A stretch of 58,947 nt of DNA from Reyranella sp. (GTDB lineage: Bacteria > Pseudomonadota > Alphaproteobacteria > Reyranellales > Reyranellaceae). Both the position numbers and the translations under genes were made by a program. The notes under the pieces are model-generated. The model had not been told where the DNA came from. It did no database searches and worked only from the letters and a program-made list of their open reading frames with translations. Shown piece by piece: positions 1-8,035 of the stretch. Where the stretch lies: assembly GCA_029946105.1 (NCBI GenBank), contig JAQSDW010000054.1, forward strand, positions 1 through 58,947. Reading direction: 5' to 3'. Positions within the stretch are counted from its first letter, which is position 1. Every line of letters starts with the position of its first letter.

Positions 1-236
1 TTGGTGCGGATCTGCATCTCGAACTCGGGCGCCCGATAGGTCAGGCGGACATCCGGCAGGTACCGCCAGATGGTCTGTGGATCGGGCCGGCACATCGGCA
101 ATTGCTCGTCCTGGTCGGTGCCTGCCGAGCCCGCGATCCAGCGCGCGCCCAGTTCGGCCATGCCCAGGACCGCGACGATGGCCACGATGTTGAAGGCCAG
201 GACGAATGCCCAGCCGGATGCTTTTCGCGTCTTCAT
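1..236 (-). CDS. Membrane-anchored protein, N-terminus only (SGNH-hydrolase-like), cut by window edge
   Basis: Reading leftward from an ATG at 234-236, 78 codons stay open to the window edge. The product starts with a short basic segment (MKTRKASG), then a hydrophobic helix of about 20 residues, then a periplasmic-looking stretch ending in WRYLPDVRLTYRAPEFEMQI. This N-terminal arrangement is common in membrane-anchored SGNH/GDSL-type proteins that modify surface polysaccharides, but the catalytic part lies outside the window, so the family is inference. It is divergent from the desaturase and glycosyltransferase genes to the right, which would fit an envelope-modification neighbourhood. Confidence 0.6.
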   Translation of the reverse strand, partial: MKTRKASGWAFVLAFNIVAIVAVLGMAELGARWIAGSAGTDQDEQLPMCRPDPQTIWRYLPDVRLTYRAPEFEMQIRT

Positions 237-343
237 TTGTCAGGGTGATTATCGACGGTTGGGCGCTTCACATACACTGCGATCTCAATTCCCGGCGCGG
301 CGGGTCTCTTGGCGAGGCGGGCCGGCGTCGATATGACGTGTCC

Positions 344-1174
344 ATGCTGGCGTTTCTCGCTGAGGCCTACTCCGTCGCCTACGGCCTCGTGAATTCCATG
401 GTCATCCGGCTCGCCTATCCGATGGGCGCCTGCCTGCTTTACCTGCTGCCCGAGCTGCTGCTGCCCCGGACGCGCAATTCCTTGCAGTCCTATCTCCGCG
501 CCGCCACCTTCCTGGTGGTCGCCATCGCCATCAACACCGTGGTGCTGAAGGCGATGGAGGGGAGCGCGGGCTTCCTCGATGTGAAGCCGATGGCCTTCCT
601 CGATCTCCGGCTGCTCACCGAATCGGACTCCCTGCCGCTCAAGATCACCGGCTGGCTGGTGGCGGCGCTCGGCATCGCGATGGTCGGCAATTTCTTCTAC
701 TACTGGATGCATCGCGCCCAGCACCGCTTCTGCTGGATGTGGCGCTTTCATCGGGTGCACCATTCGATTACCGAGATGAGCGCCACGTCGAGCTACCACC
801 ACGTCGCCGAGGACCTGTTCCAGTTCGCCGCCGTCACCATGCCTATGGCCGTCCTCCTCGGCGTCGCCTCGGGGCCGGTGCCGTGGCTGGTGATCGTGCT
901 GGCCAACACCCATTCCTACTTCATCCATTCTTCGGCCCGGCTGAACATCGGGCCGCTGCGCTACCTGCTCTGCGACAACCGCTTCCATCGCCTCCATCAC
1001 TCGCGCGAGCAGCGGCATATCGACCATAATTTTGCGACGTCCACACCGTTGTGGGATGTTCTGTTCGGTACCGCCTACTTCCCGCGCGCCGACGAGTGGC
1101 CGGCCGTCGGCCTTGCCGACGTTCCCGAACCGAAGACGATTGGCGACTATCTGTTGATGCCCTTTCGGCGCTAG
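344..1174 (+). CDS. Sterol desaturase / fatty acid hydroxylase family membrane protein
   Basis: A 276-residue integral membrane protein with the histidine boxes of the fatty acid hydroxylase superfamily: HRAQH (about 123-127), HRVHH (136-140) and HRLHH (215-219), with a further His at 190 in ANTHSYFIH. These ligate the di-iron centre that hydroxylates or desaturates lipid substrates. Hydrophobic segments lie at about 15-40, 52-70, 102-122 and 160-188. The open frame extends upstream to 206, but that would overlap the divergent gene, so the ATG at 344, which opens the first hydrophobic region, is chosen; no strong ribosome site decides it. The substrate cannot be told from sequence. Confidence 0.85.
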   Translation: MLAFLAEAYSVAYGLVNSMVIRLAYPMGACLLYLLPELLLPRTRNSLQSYLRAATFLVVAIAINTVVLKAMEGSAGFLDVKPMAFLDLRLLTESDSLPLKITGWLVAALGIAMVGNFFYYWMHRAQHRFCWMWRFHRVHHSITEMSATSSYHHVAEDLFQFAAVTMPMAVLLGVASGPVPWLVIVLANTHSYFIHSSARLNIGPLRYLLCDNRFHRLHHSREQRHIDHNFATSTPLWDVLFGTAYFPRADEWPAVGLADVPEPKTIGDYLLMPFRR

Positions 1175-1208
1175 CTTCGGCCGGGGGCAACTGGCCTCCG
1201 CGCAATTT

Positions 1209-2366
1209 GTGAATGCTCCAGCGAGGGACGCTTTGGACGGCTCGGTAGTCTCTCGGTTCCTGCAGAAGATGGCACCCGCCTGGTTCAGGCGTTGCGCGAG
1301 GGCCGTGAAAACTCATGGCCGATACTGGGGGCTACGCCTGGCGAGCGTGCTTCTGCGGCTGGTTCTTGGCGAGAGGGCGCCGCTGCGGGGCTATGAAGTC
1401 GATCTCGCCGCCTATGCGAAGCGCACGGGCGCGGTCTATGTTCCAAGCTCTTCCGCCGGGCTCGGCGTCGCGGTCCTGCCGCGCGGGCGGGTCCTGTTCG
1501 ACTACGGCGTCGTCTCGACGCCGCAACGCAGACTTGTCGCGGACGTCTCGCCGCAGATGGGCTTGCCGGCGCCGGCGCATGACGCCCTTGCGGTACCGAG
1601 GCTGCCGCCCATGACCCGCTTCCTGGGCCGCCTGGCCGTCCTGTCTTCGACAGGGCACCAGCGATACTACCACTGGATGTTCGACGTTCTGCCGCGCCTG
1701 GAGCTGCTGCAGGAAGCGGGTCTCGGCATCGACGCCTATCTGATCAACACCGAGCTTGGCTATCAGCAGGACGCCGTACGGCATTTGTCGATCGCGCCGG
1801 TGATCTCGCCATCGTCGCTGACGCACATTGAAGCCGATGAACTCGTCGTCCCGACACTGACGGGTGACATCGGCTATCCGACCCGCGATGCCTGCGATTT
1901 CCTGCGGAAGAGTTTCCTGCCCGCCACGCTGCCCTCGCAGCGCCGCAGGCTCTATATATCGCGGCGCGACGCCAAGATGCGTCGCGTTGTGAATGAAGCG
2001 GACGTCATTGCGGCATTGTCGCCCCTCGGTTTCGAGACCGTGGAGCTCGAGGGTATGGCCGTCGCGGAGCAGGTGATGCTGTTCGCGGCGGCCGAAATGG
2101 TCGTCGGCCCTCACGGCGCGGGGTTCGTCAATACGGTGTTCTGCCCGTCCGGAAGCGGCATCCTCGAGTTCTGGGACGACGACGATTTCAGCCCCAGCTA
2201 CGAACTCCTCGCCTCCCTTCGCGACATGCACTATCGGCGCCTCCGATGCCGGTCGGTTTCACCCGTGACCCACGACCTCAGGGTCGAGGTCGCCGACATG
2301 ATGGAGCTTGTACGGTCACTGGCGCAGCAGATCGACGATGGCCGAGTTGCCATCAGCTCGGCATGA
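1209..2366 (+). CDS. Glycosyltransferase family 61 protein
   Basis: 385 residues starting at GTG. The GT61 (DUF563) signature is present in order: a YYHWMFDVLPRLELL block near the middle, a basic RRLYISRRDA strand, a two-helix segment, and the C-terminal VVGPHGAGFVNTVF motif followed by ILEFWDDD. GT61 enzymes transfer sugars such as xylose or GlcNAc. In bacteria they usually sit in surface-polysaccharide or glycan-modification loci and act in the cytoplasm or at the inner membrane. It follows the desaturase gene by 34 bases on the same strand and may be cotranscribed. It converges on the small membrane protein gene with a 10-base gap. Confidence 0.85.
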   Translation: MNAPARDALDGSVVSRFLQKMAPAWFRRCARAVKTHGRYWGLRLASVLLRLVLGERAPLRGYEVDLAAYAKRTGAVYVPSSSAGLGVAVLPRGRVLFDYGVVSTPQRRLVADVSPQMGLPAPAHDALAVPRLPPMTRFLGRLAVLSSTGHQRYYHWMFDVLPRLELLQEAGLGIDAYLINTELGYQQDAVRHLSIAPVISPSSLTHIEADELVVPTLTGDIGYPTRDACDFLRKSFLPATLPSQRRRLYISRRDAKMRRVVNEADVIAALSPLGFETVELEGMAVAEQVMLFAAAEMVVGPHGAGFVNTVFCPSGSGILEFWDDDDFSPSYELLASLRDMHYRRLRCRSVSPVTHDLRVEVADMMELVRSLAQQIDDGRVAISSA

Positions 2367-2376
2367 TATCCGCCAC

Positions 2377-2709
2377 CTAATATCCGCCGCGCCAGCCGCG
2401 GCGAAGATAGCCCCAGCGGACGAGCTCGACCGCGGCAACGCCCTGCGCCGTCAGTGCCGAGACGGGCACGGCAAAAATGGCGACGATGATGATGAGCTCC
2501 GAGCCGAGAAACGAATCCACGAGACTGAAGGCAACGAAAGCGACGACAACAATCGTTGCGCTGATCAGAGCCATCAACAGGGCGAGAAGCGGAAGACCAT
2601 TGGCCAGGACATAGAATGGACCAAACAGCGATGCCCAAAGGTATGACCGCCCATCGAGGACTTTGCTTTCATCCGTTAGCGGATGATCGAGTTGGTAGAC
2701 TTTGAACAA
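2377..2709 (-). CDS. Small membrane protein, DUF2628-like
   Basis: 110 residues with a soluble N-terminus (MFKVYQLDHPL...), a WASLFGPFYVLANGLPLLAL hydrophobic stretch and one or two further membrane segments, ending in an aromatic/glycine tail (WGYLRRGWRGGY). The F-F-GPFYxL arrangement resembles DUF2628 proteins, small inner-membrane proteins of unknown function. The start appears to be TTG, with GGGGGAAG just upstream; an internal start is possible. About 68 bases upstream lies a TTGA-N6-TCAA box of FNR/FixK type, which suggests oxygen-dependent control. Confidence 0.6.
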   Translation of the reverse strand: MFKVYQLDHPLTDESKVLDGRSYLWASLFGPFYVLANGLPLLALLMALISATIVVVAFVAFSLVDSFLGSELIIIVAIFAVPVSALTAQGVAAVELVRWGYLRRGWRGGY

Positions 2710-3214
2710 TGCTTCCCCCGCTCCAGTCTACCATCTGGCCATTGCTAGACTAGGCCGGATCGACCTCTGTCTGGCTTTGATTTGCGTCAACGGGCCCGTC
2801 GGTGACGCTGCCCGCCAGGCGCTTGGCATATGAAGTCCATTTAATATCAACTGGATAAGGCAGTTAACGCCGTTCAGTGCCTTCAAAAGAAATGGCCGCT
2901 CGGGCATGACCACGGGCGATCAAGGCGCTCGACTCGTCGATGTTTGCCCGGCATCGTCTGGGCAATTGCCCGGAGAGGCAATTGGGGAGGCTCGCGCGGC
3001 GGTGGAAAGTCGATGATGAGCCTATCGTGGGACCCGGTCGCTCTTCGAGAGCGGCTGGCTTCTTCTGTTGTCACAGGTGAGCCGATCCACCGGTCGCGCT
3101 CCACGCGATGATGGGCAGGTATTCGGGAGCAGGCGTTCGGCTCGGTGCGAAGCGTGATGTCGGGTTTGCCGTTCGGATAATTGTCCTTCACTTCCTCGAG
3201 GTCGACTGGCCATC
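2710..3214. other. 505-base gene-free region
   Basis: Apart from the FNR-like box and candidate -10 at 2747-2790, no convincing gene is seen here on either strand. The open frames lack ribosome sites and protein-like composition. A short AT-richer patch lies at about 2830-2870. The stretch borders a decayed hydrolase gene, so it may contain unrecognisable gene remains. Confidence 0.5.
2747..2790 (-). promoter_or_regulatory. FNR/FixK-type box (TTGA-TTTGCG-TCAA) with candidate -10
   Basis: Positions 2777-2790 read TTGATTTGCGTCAA, matching the Crp/Fnr-family half-sites TTGAT....RTCAA used by FixK, FnrN and Anr. On the minus strand a TAGTCT hexamer (2747-2752) could be a -10 element. A transcript starting near 2740-2742 would place the box centre (2783.5) at about -41.5, the usual class II activator position, and run into the small membrane protein gene. 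The regulator is not in the window. Confidence 0.5.
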
Positions 3215-3892
3215 GTGATCCGGCTTGCTCCAATCCTCGCGACTGCCCTGCTGCTGATCGTGCTGGTTGGCGCCCTCGGCGTTTGGGTCGGTATTCCCTA
3301 TCTGGAACGTCGTTGGACGTTCTTTCCGGCGAGGTCTGCGGCGGCGGATCGATTCGATCTGCTGCTGTTCAACTATCGAGGCTTCGGCAAGAGCGACGGC
3401 GCTACGCTGGGTGAGGCGACGCTCGCTCTCGATGGTGCCGCTGCCCTGCGCTACCTGACGAAGGAGCGTGTTATCGATCCCAAATCCATTGCGCTGCTTG
3501 GCGTTTCGCTGGGCTCGGCGGTGGCGGCCGATCTCGCCATGTCGTCGCCCTGCCGCGCCGTGGCTCTCATCGGCGCCTTCGCTTCCGCCAAGAAGCAGGC
3601 CGCCGAATTGCAGGCTTGGCTCAGCAAACCCTGACTGCCGGAATTTCTTCTCGATTTCCTCAGCAGCCCCTTCGGCACGGCGGGCAAAATCGGCCAGGCG
3701 AATTGTCCGGTGCTGATTATCCACGGCGACAAAGACAGGGTGGTTCCCTATGACCACTCCCCGGCGATCTATGATGCGGCCCGCCAACCCAAGCGGCTCA
3801 TCGTCGTGCCGGGCGCCGGGCACGGCCGCCCGGTCTCGGACGGCTGCCGCTACCTTATCGAAGTGGCCAGGTTCTTCCTCAATGGACGGTGA
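3215..3892 (+). pseudogene. Alpha/beta hydrolase (BEM46/YfhR-like), internally deleted and interrupted by a stop
   Basis: The frame starts at a GTG with a hydrophobic N-terminus (LLLIVLVGALGVW), as in membrane-anchored BEM46-like hydrolases. Shortly after WTFFPAR it jumps to FDLLLFNYRGFGKSDG. In the family roughly 50-60 residues, including the HGN oxyanion loop, normally separate these elements. The nucleophile elbow GVSLGS is intact. An in-frame TGA at 3632-3634 follows LSKP. The same frame then resumes without a shift and carries the acid and histidine of the triad in LIIHGDKDRVVP and GAGHGRP. One deletion plus one nonsense codon indicates a dead gene. A sequencing error could explain the stop but not the missing core. 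Confidence 0.8.
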
Positions 3893-4004
3893 CTCGGGGA
3901 ACGAATGATGTCGCGGTTTTGGCGGGTGATGTTTGAGGGTAGATAAGAGGTCCCTCTGAGATCGCAGAGAAAAATCTAATAGTAACGATGGGTCGAGACG
4001 CTTC

Positions 4005-4856
4005 ATGCTGTTCAGCACCTACAACATCCACTACGGCGTCGGCGCCGACGGCAAGTACGATGTGGCGCGCATCGCCGATGCCGTGGCCGAGGCCGACATC
4101 GTCTGCCTGCAGGAGACCGTTCGCGGCTGGCCGCAGAACGGCTATGCCGACCTGACTGCCGAGATCGGCCAGCGGCTGAACCGCTATTTCCGCTTTCACG
4201 GTCCGATGGAGGCCGATTCGAGCACCACCGACGCCGCTGGCCGGATCACCAATCGCCGCCGCAGCTTCGGCAATGCCATCGTCTCGCGCTGGCCCATCCT
4301 GTGGTCGCGCGGCGTGATGCTGCCCAAGGTGCGGCTGGCGACCACCTTCGACCTGCAGCGCGGCTTCATCGAGGCGGTGGTGGCGGTGCCCTCGGGGCCG
4401 CTGCGCGTCTATTCCGCTCATCTCAGCCACGTCGGCGCACAACAGCGCCTGCCGCAGGTGGCCGCCCTGATGGACGCGGTCAACCGCGCGCCATTGAACG
4501 GCGGCACGTGGGACGCCGCGGCCGGGGAGACCTTCATGTTTCAGGAGATGGCGCCCCCGGTCCCGGCGTCGGCGATCGTCGCCGGCGATTTCAACTTCAC
4601 GCCGGCGCATCTGGAATATCCCCTGGTCTGCGGCACGCCCAGCACCCATGGCCGGCTGGCAACGGCGGAACACCTGTCGGATGCCTGGATCGCCGCCGGC
4701 AACAGCGAGGAGGGGGTCGATTCCTTCCCGCGCGAAGGCCGCATCGATCATGTTTTCGTCACACACGATCTCGCGCCAAAGGTGAGAAAGGCATGGATCG
4801 GCCACGGCATCGTGGCCTCCGATCACTGGCCGGTGTTCGTCGACTTCGACCTCTAG
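4005..4856 (+). CDS. Endonuclease/exonuclease/phosphatase family protein
   Basis: 283 residues with the DNase I-like fold signatures: STYNIHYG near the N-terminus (metal/phosphate Asn), CLQET at 34-38 (metal-binding Glu), VAGDFNFTP in the second half, RIDHVFV and the terminal catalytic SDHWPVFVDF. The superfamily includes DNA-repair nucleases, lipid phosphodiesterases and phosphoinositide phosphatases, so the substrate is open. No signal peptide is visible, so it is probably cytoplasmic. It converges on the HAD gene with an 8-base gap. Confidence 0.85.
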   Translation: MLFSTYNIHYGVGADGKYDVARIADAVAEADIVCLQETVRGWPQNGYADLTAEIGQRLNRYFRFHGPMEADSSTTDAAGRITNRRRSFGNAIVSRWPILWSRGVMLPKVRLATTFDLQRGFIEAVVAVPSGPLRVYSAHLSHVGAQQRLPQVAALMDAVNRAPLNGGTWDAAAGETFMFQEMAPPVPASAIVAGDFNFTPAHLEYPLVCGTPSTHGRLATAEHLSDAWIAAGNSEEGVDSFPREGRIDHVFVTHDLAPKVRKAWIGHGIVASDHWPVFVDFDL

Positions 4857-4864
4857 CGTGCCGG

Positions 4865-5896
4865 TCATTTGAGCTCGAACGGATAGATCACTTTCCAGTC
4901 GTTCTTCATGTCGACGACTGCCCACTTGCGGCGCACCGCCTCGTCCCACGCCTTGTCGAGGCGGCCGACCGGTGATTCGGGGTCGTAGGCATATTCGCGC
5001 ACCGCGTGGGTGTGTTGGACCAGGCCCATGACGCGGGCGCCGGCCCCGGCGGCCGTCCATTCCAGCATCTGCTGATCGCCGTCGGAATTGCCGAAGGCGA
5101 AGACCGGGCGCCGGCCGATGAAATGGTTGATGCCGACCGGCTTGCCCGGCCCGTCGTCGATGAACTCGACCTTGGCTTCCTTCATCAGGACCGGCACGCC
5201 GTCCGGCTTCATGACGAATTTCGTGACCCCCGACGAGCCCACGACCTGCTCGGGTGGAATGCCGTAGACCCGCTCGGTCCAGGGCCGCATGAACTCGAGG
5301 CCGCCGCCCGACACGATGAAGGTCTTGAACTGGTAGGCGCGCAGCAGCGCCAGCAACTCGAGCATCGGCTGGTAGACCAGGTCAGTGTAGGGCCGCTTGA
5401 ATCGCGGATGGCGCGCGGTGGCGATCCAGTCGAGCACGATCGCGCGGAACTGCTCGGTCGACAGGCCAGAATGGCTGGCGGCAATCACGTCGAGCATGCC
5501 CTTCTCGCCCAGCGCGGCCAGGGCTGTGTGGTCGTCGGCCAGCACCGATCGGAAAGGCTCCTGCGTGCGCCATTCGGGATGCCGCCCGGCCATCGCCTTG
5601 ATGCGGTCGAGCGCGAACACCACTTGGAAGTACATCGGCTGCTCGGTCCACAGCGTGCCGTCGTTGTCGAAGCAGGCGATGCGTTCCGGCACGGGCACCC
5701 AGTCACGGCCGCCGCCGGTCGTGGTACGGGCGATGAAATCGAGGATCGATCGTTTCGACGGCCCGTCGTTCCACGACGGCAGCGCATCGCCCTGGGCGAA
5801 CGCCGAGGAGGCGAGGACCAAAGGAAAGAGAGCAGGGAGGGCGAGGCCGCCGGCCAACCCTGCGGCGGATCCGGCGAGGAGCGAACGGCGTTTCAT
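4865..5896 (-). CDS. Exported HAD-family phosphatase
   Basis: 343 residues. The ATG at 5896 is preceded by GAGAGAG on its own strand and opens a twin-arginine-like signal (MKRRSLLAGSAAG, then a hydrophobic stretch to AFAQ near residue 35). HAD motif I is FDNDGT (76-81), motif II is FIVSGGG, and motif III/IV is FGNSDGDQQML. The large cap between motifs I and II resembles phosphoserine-phosphatase-like HADs. A periplasmic phosphomonoesterase is the likely role; the substrate is unknown. Confidence 0.82.
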   Translation of the reverse strand: MKRRSLLAGSAAGLAGGLALPALFPLVLASSAFAQGDALPSWNDGPSKRSILDFIARTTTGGGRDWVPVPERIACFDNDGTLWTEQPMYFQVVFALDRIKAMAGRHPEWRTQEPFRSVLADDHTALAALGEKGMLDVIAASHSGLSTEQFRAIVLDWIATARHPRFKRPYTDLVYQPMLELLALLRAYQFKTFIVSGGGLEFMRPWTERVYGIPPEQVVGSSGVTKFVMKPDGVPVLMKEAKVEFIDDGPGKPVGINHFIGRRPVFAFGNSDGDQQMLEWTAAGAGARVMGLVQHTHAVREYAYDPESPVGRLDKAWDEAVRRKWAVVDMKNDWKVIYPFELK

Positions 5897-6201
5897 ATTG
5901 GCTCTCTCTATCACCCTCACGCTCGACTTACCCTAGGTCTCATGGAAGCAAGCGTGTCGACCAGTCGCTGAACACCGATCGGGTTGGTCCTTGCATCTGC
6001 GTATGCGCCGGAATCGTGGTCACGTTGCGAGCCATGCGCATTGCGAATCGATACGCCGCCCGCGGGTGGTTCCCCCATGGCGAACGTCTTTTTGCAGTCC
6101 GCTTTCATCCTGCCGTCCTTTCGCCGGACATCCCTTGCCTTCAACCAGGATGGCGCAGATGATTGATCGACCGCGCATCCAAACGACGTGGCAGGGGGAG
6201 A
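5897..6201. other. Divergent intergenic region, 305 bases
   Basis: Lies between the leftward HAD gene and the rightward binding-protein gene, so it must hold promoters for both. No clear -35/-10 pair, operator palindrome or RNA structure was recognised. Only the ribosome sites are plain: GAGAGAG before 5896 on the minus strand and GGGGGAG before 6202 on the plus strand. Confidence 0.5.
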
Positions 6202-7226
6202 ATGAACGTGCGCAATGCAATTCTTGCGGGTGTCATCGGCCTTGCTGTCGCGACACAGATTCTTCCGGGGGAAGCCGGGTCGATCCTCGATGCCGTGAAG
6301 GCGCGTGGCCAATTGATCTGCGGCGTGCCTGGCCAATCGATCGGCTTCGCCAGCGAGGTCAACGGCAAGTATGTCGGCCTCGATGTCGATGTCTGCCGCG
6401 CTGCCGCGGTCGCGCTGCTGGGCGACGCCGGCAAGGTCAAGTTCGTGCCGCTTGCGGCCGACAAGCGCTTTCCCGCGCTCAAGGCCGGTGAGGTCGATCT
6501 CCTGGTCTCGAACTCGACCCTCACCCTCACGCGCGCGTCAGAAGCGGGTTTCGAGTTCCTCGCGGTTTATTTCTATGACGGCCAGGGCATCATGGTGCCG
6601 CGCAAGCTCGGCAAGCGCAGCATCAAGGACCTGAACGGCGTGTCGATCTGCGTTGCCGGCGGCACCACGACCGAGCGTAACCTTGGCAATCATTTTCAAG
6701 CGAACAAGCAGACCTACAAGCCGGTCGTGCTGCAGAAGGTCGAGGACGTGCGCACGACCTTCTTCGATGGAAAATGCGATGCCTACACGGCTGATGCCGC
6801 GACGCTCTATGCCGCGCGGGCGGCTTACGCGCCGATCCCGCAGGAATACATGGTCCTGCCCGAGCTGATCTCGAAGGAGCCGCTGGCGCAGATCGTGCGC
6901 GACGGCGATGCCGCCTTTGCGCGCATCGTCAGCTGGTCCTTCTTCACTATGGTCGAGGCGGAGGAAAAGAAAATCAGCTCGAAGACGTCGATGAAATGTT
7001 GAAGAGCGGCGATGAGAACATCAAGCGCCTGCTCGGGGTGACGCCGGGCCTCGGCAAGGCGCTCGGGGTCGACGACAAGTGGGTCTACAACATCATCAAG
7101 CAGGTCGCGAACTATGGCGAGGTCTTCGATCGCAACCTGGGCGCCGGATCGCCCCTCAAGGTGTCGCGCGGCCTGAATGCGCTCTGGAAGGAAGCCGGCA
7201 TGCAGTATGCACCGCCTTTCCAGTGA
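6202..7226 (+). pseudogene. Amino-acid ABC transporter substrate-binding protein (AapJ-like), frameshifted
   Basis: The ATG at 6202 follows a GGGGGAG ribosome site and opens a signal peptide (MNVRNAILAGVIGLAVA). The body matches general L-amino-acid binding proteins: VKARGQLICGVPG, GLDVDVCRAAAVALLGD, DLLVSNSTLTLTR, CDAYTADAATLYA. At about 6979-6984 the frame breaks. The first frame runs to a TGA at 7000-7002, while the expected continuation DVDEMLKSGDENIKRLLGV is read one base back, to 7226 (ending YAPPFQ). Family members read straight across this point, so one base is missing here, by mutation or sequencing error. No permease or ATPase gene is adjacent, so the binding protein was already an orphan. 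Confidence 0.8.
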
Positions 7227-7235
7227 CCTGATGGC

Positions 7236-7646
7236 ATGCCTGTTGAGTGGACGATCGACGCGCAACAGGAACTCGTCACCGTTGTTGCGTATGATGAGGT
7301 CACCTGCAGCCAGCTCATTGCCATGGTCGATGCCCTCCACGAGGGCAATGCCCACGGCTATCGCAAGCTGTATGACGGCCGACGCAGCAGGATGTGCATG
7401 ACGCCCGAGGAAGTCCTGAAGCTCGGTGCGCGCATGCGCGCCGAGCACAAGAGAAGCGCGATGGGACCCATGGCTGCGATCTTGCCTGAGAAAGACGCCG
7501 AGCCGCTGGCACCGCTCCTGGGCATGGTCGCTATCCCCGACCGTCCGCTGCGCATTTTCGTGTCGACCAGGCCGGCTCTCAAATGGCTTCTCGCCTTGCC
7601 GAGCGCCTCGCCTTCCATCGAGCCTGCGCTCCCTTCACCTCCCTAG
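7236..7646 (+). CDS. Hypothetical protein
   Basis: 136 residues from the ATG at 7236, 9 bases after the broken binding-protein gene. The opening VEWTIDAQQELVTVVAYDEV, followed by a helix and LYDGRR, resembles small single-domain proteins of STAS/SpoIIAA-like shape (beta-strand pair, helix, strand), common as uncharacterised genes in Rhizobiales and Rhodospirillales. No catalytic motif, signal peptide or membrane segment is seen. The proline/serine-rich C-terminus (SPSIEPALPSPP) looks disordered. Function unknown. Confidence 0.5.
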   Translation: MPVEWTIDAQQELVTVVAYDEVTCSQLIAMVDALHEGNAHGYRKLYDGRRSRMCMTPEEVLKLGARMRAEHKRSAMGPMAAILPEKDAEPLAPLLGMVAIPDRPLRIFVSTRPALKWLLALPSASPSIEPALPSPP

Positions 7647-7714
7647 TTGTCGTGGACCTGCCATCAAGTGTGCGGGCAAAACGCCGACAATCTTTTGGGT
7701 GAATTGTTTCGACC

Positions 7715-7743
7715 TTGACCCCTCGAATATCGACTGCCAGCAT
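7715..7743 (+). promoter_or_regulatory. Candidate sigma-70 promoter of the cobalamin operon
   Basis: TTGACC (7715-7720, five of six consensus bases), a 17-base spacer and CAGCAT (7738-7743, three of six). The predicted transcript start, near 7750, coincides with the 5' edge of the riboswitch, which supports the call despite the weak -10. Confidence 0.45.
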
Positions 7744-7748
7744 TGAAT

Positions 7749-7922
7749 CTGGTGGTTCCCGCAAGGGATCAAAAGGGAACGCGGTGCCTGCGCTTCGGCG
7801 CAGTACTCCGCGGCTGTCCCCGCAACTGTGAGCGGCGAGCTGACGACCGAGAATACCACTGGGGCCGTAAAGGTCCTGGGAAGGTGGTCGAAGGCAGAGA
7901 CCCGTGAGCCAGGAGACCTGCC
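7749..7922 (+). promoter_or_regulatory. Cobalamin (B12) riboswitch
   Basis: All landmarks of the adenosylcobalamin aptamer occur in order: GGTGGTTCCC (7751-7760), AAAAGGGAACGCGGTG (7771 on), the core GGCTGTCCCCGCAACTGTGAGCGG (about 7812-7835, split here for clarity as GGCTGTCCCC and GCAACTGTGAGCGG), a CCACTG/GGAAGGTGG arm, and the B12 box AGCCAGGAGACCTGCC (7907-7922). Ligand binding normally represses downstream expression. The genes that follow are a vitamin B12-type uptake operon, as expected. Confidence 0.95.
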
Positions 7923-8006
7923 GCCAGCCGTTGTCACGCGCGAACGCATTGGGCGGGGTGTCCTGGTGTAGACTCCAATCGGACTCCCTCCGTGTCTGGC
8001 GGCAGG
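7917..8006 (+). promoter_or_regulatory. Candidate riboswitch expression platform
   Basis: CCTGCCGCCAG (7917-7927), which includes the 3' end of the B12 box, is exactly complementary over 11 bases to CTGGCGGCAGG (7996-8006). Pairing would compete with aptamer closure and could set the on/off state of the downstream gene. No U-run follows, so control of translation or Rho access is more likely than intrinsic termination (inference). Confidence 0.4.
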
Positions 8007-8035
8007 GGTCTGTTGGCTACAGTTCGCAGTGACGT

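Noticed and set aside
2883-3233. Minus-strand open frame of 116 codons in the gene-free region
   Set aside because: No ribosome site, no recognisable motif, and it overlaps the start of the decayed hydrolase. Treated as chance.
3632-3634. In-frame TGA as a selenocysteine codon in the alpha/beta hydrolase
   Set aside because: The position is in the lid region, not the active site. No SECIS-like hairpin was seen, and the gene also lacks its oxyanion region, so decay is the simpler reading.
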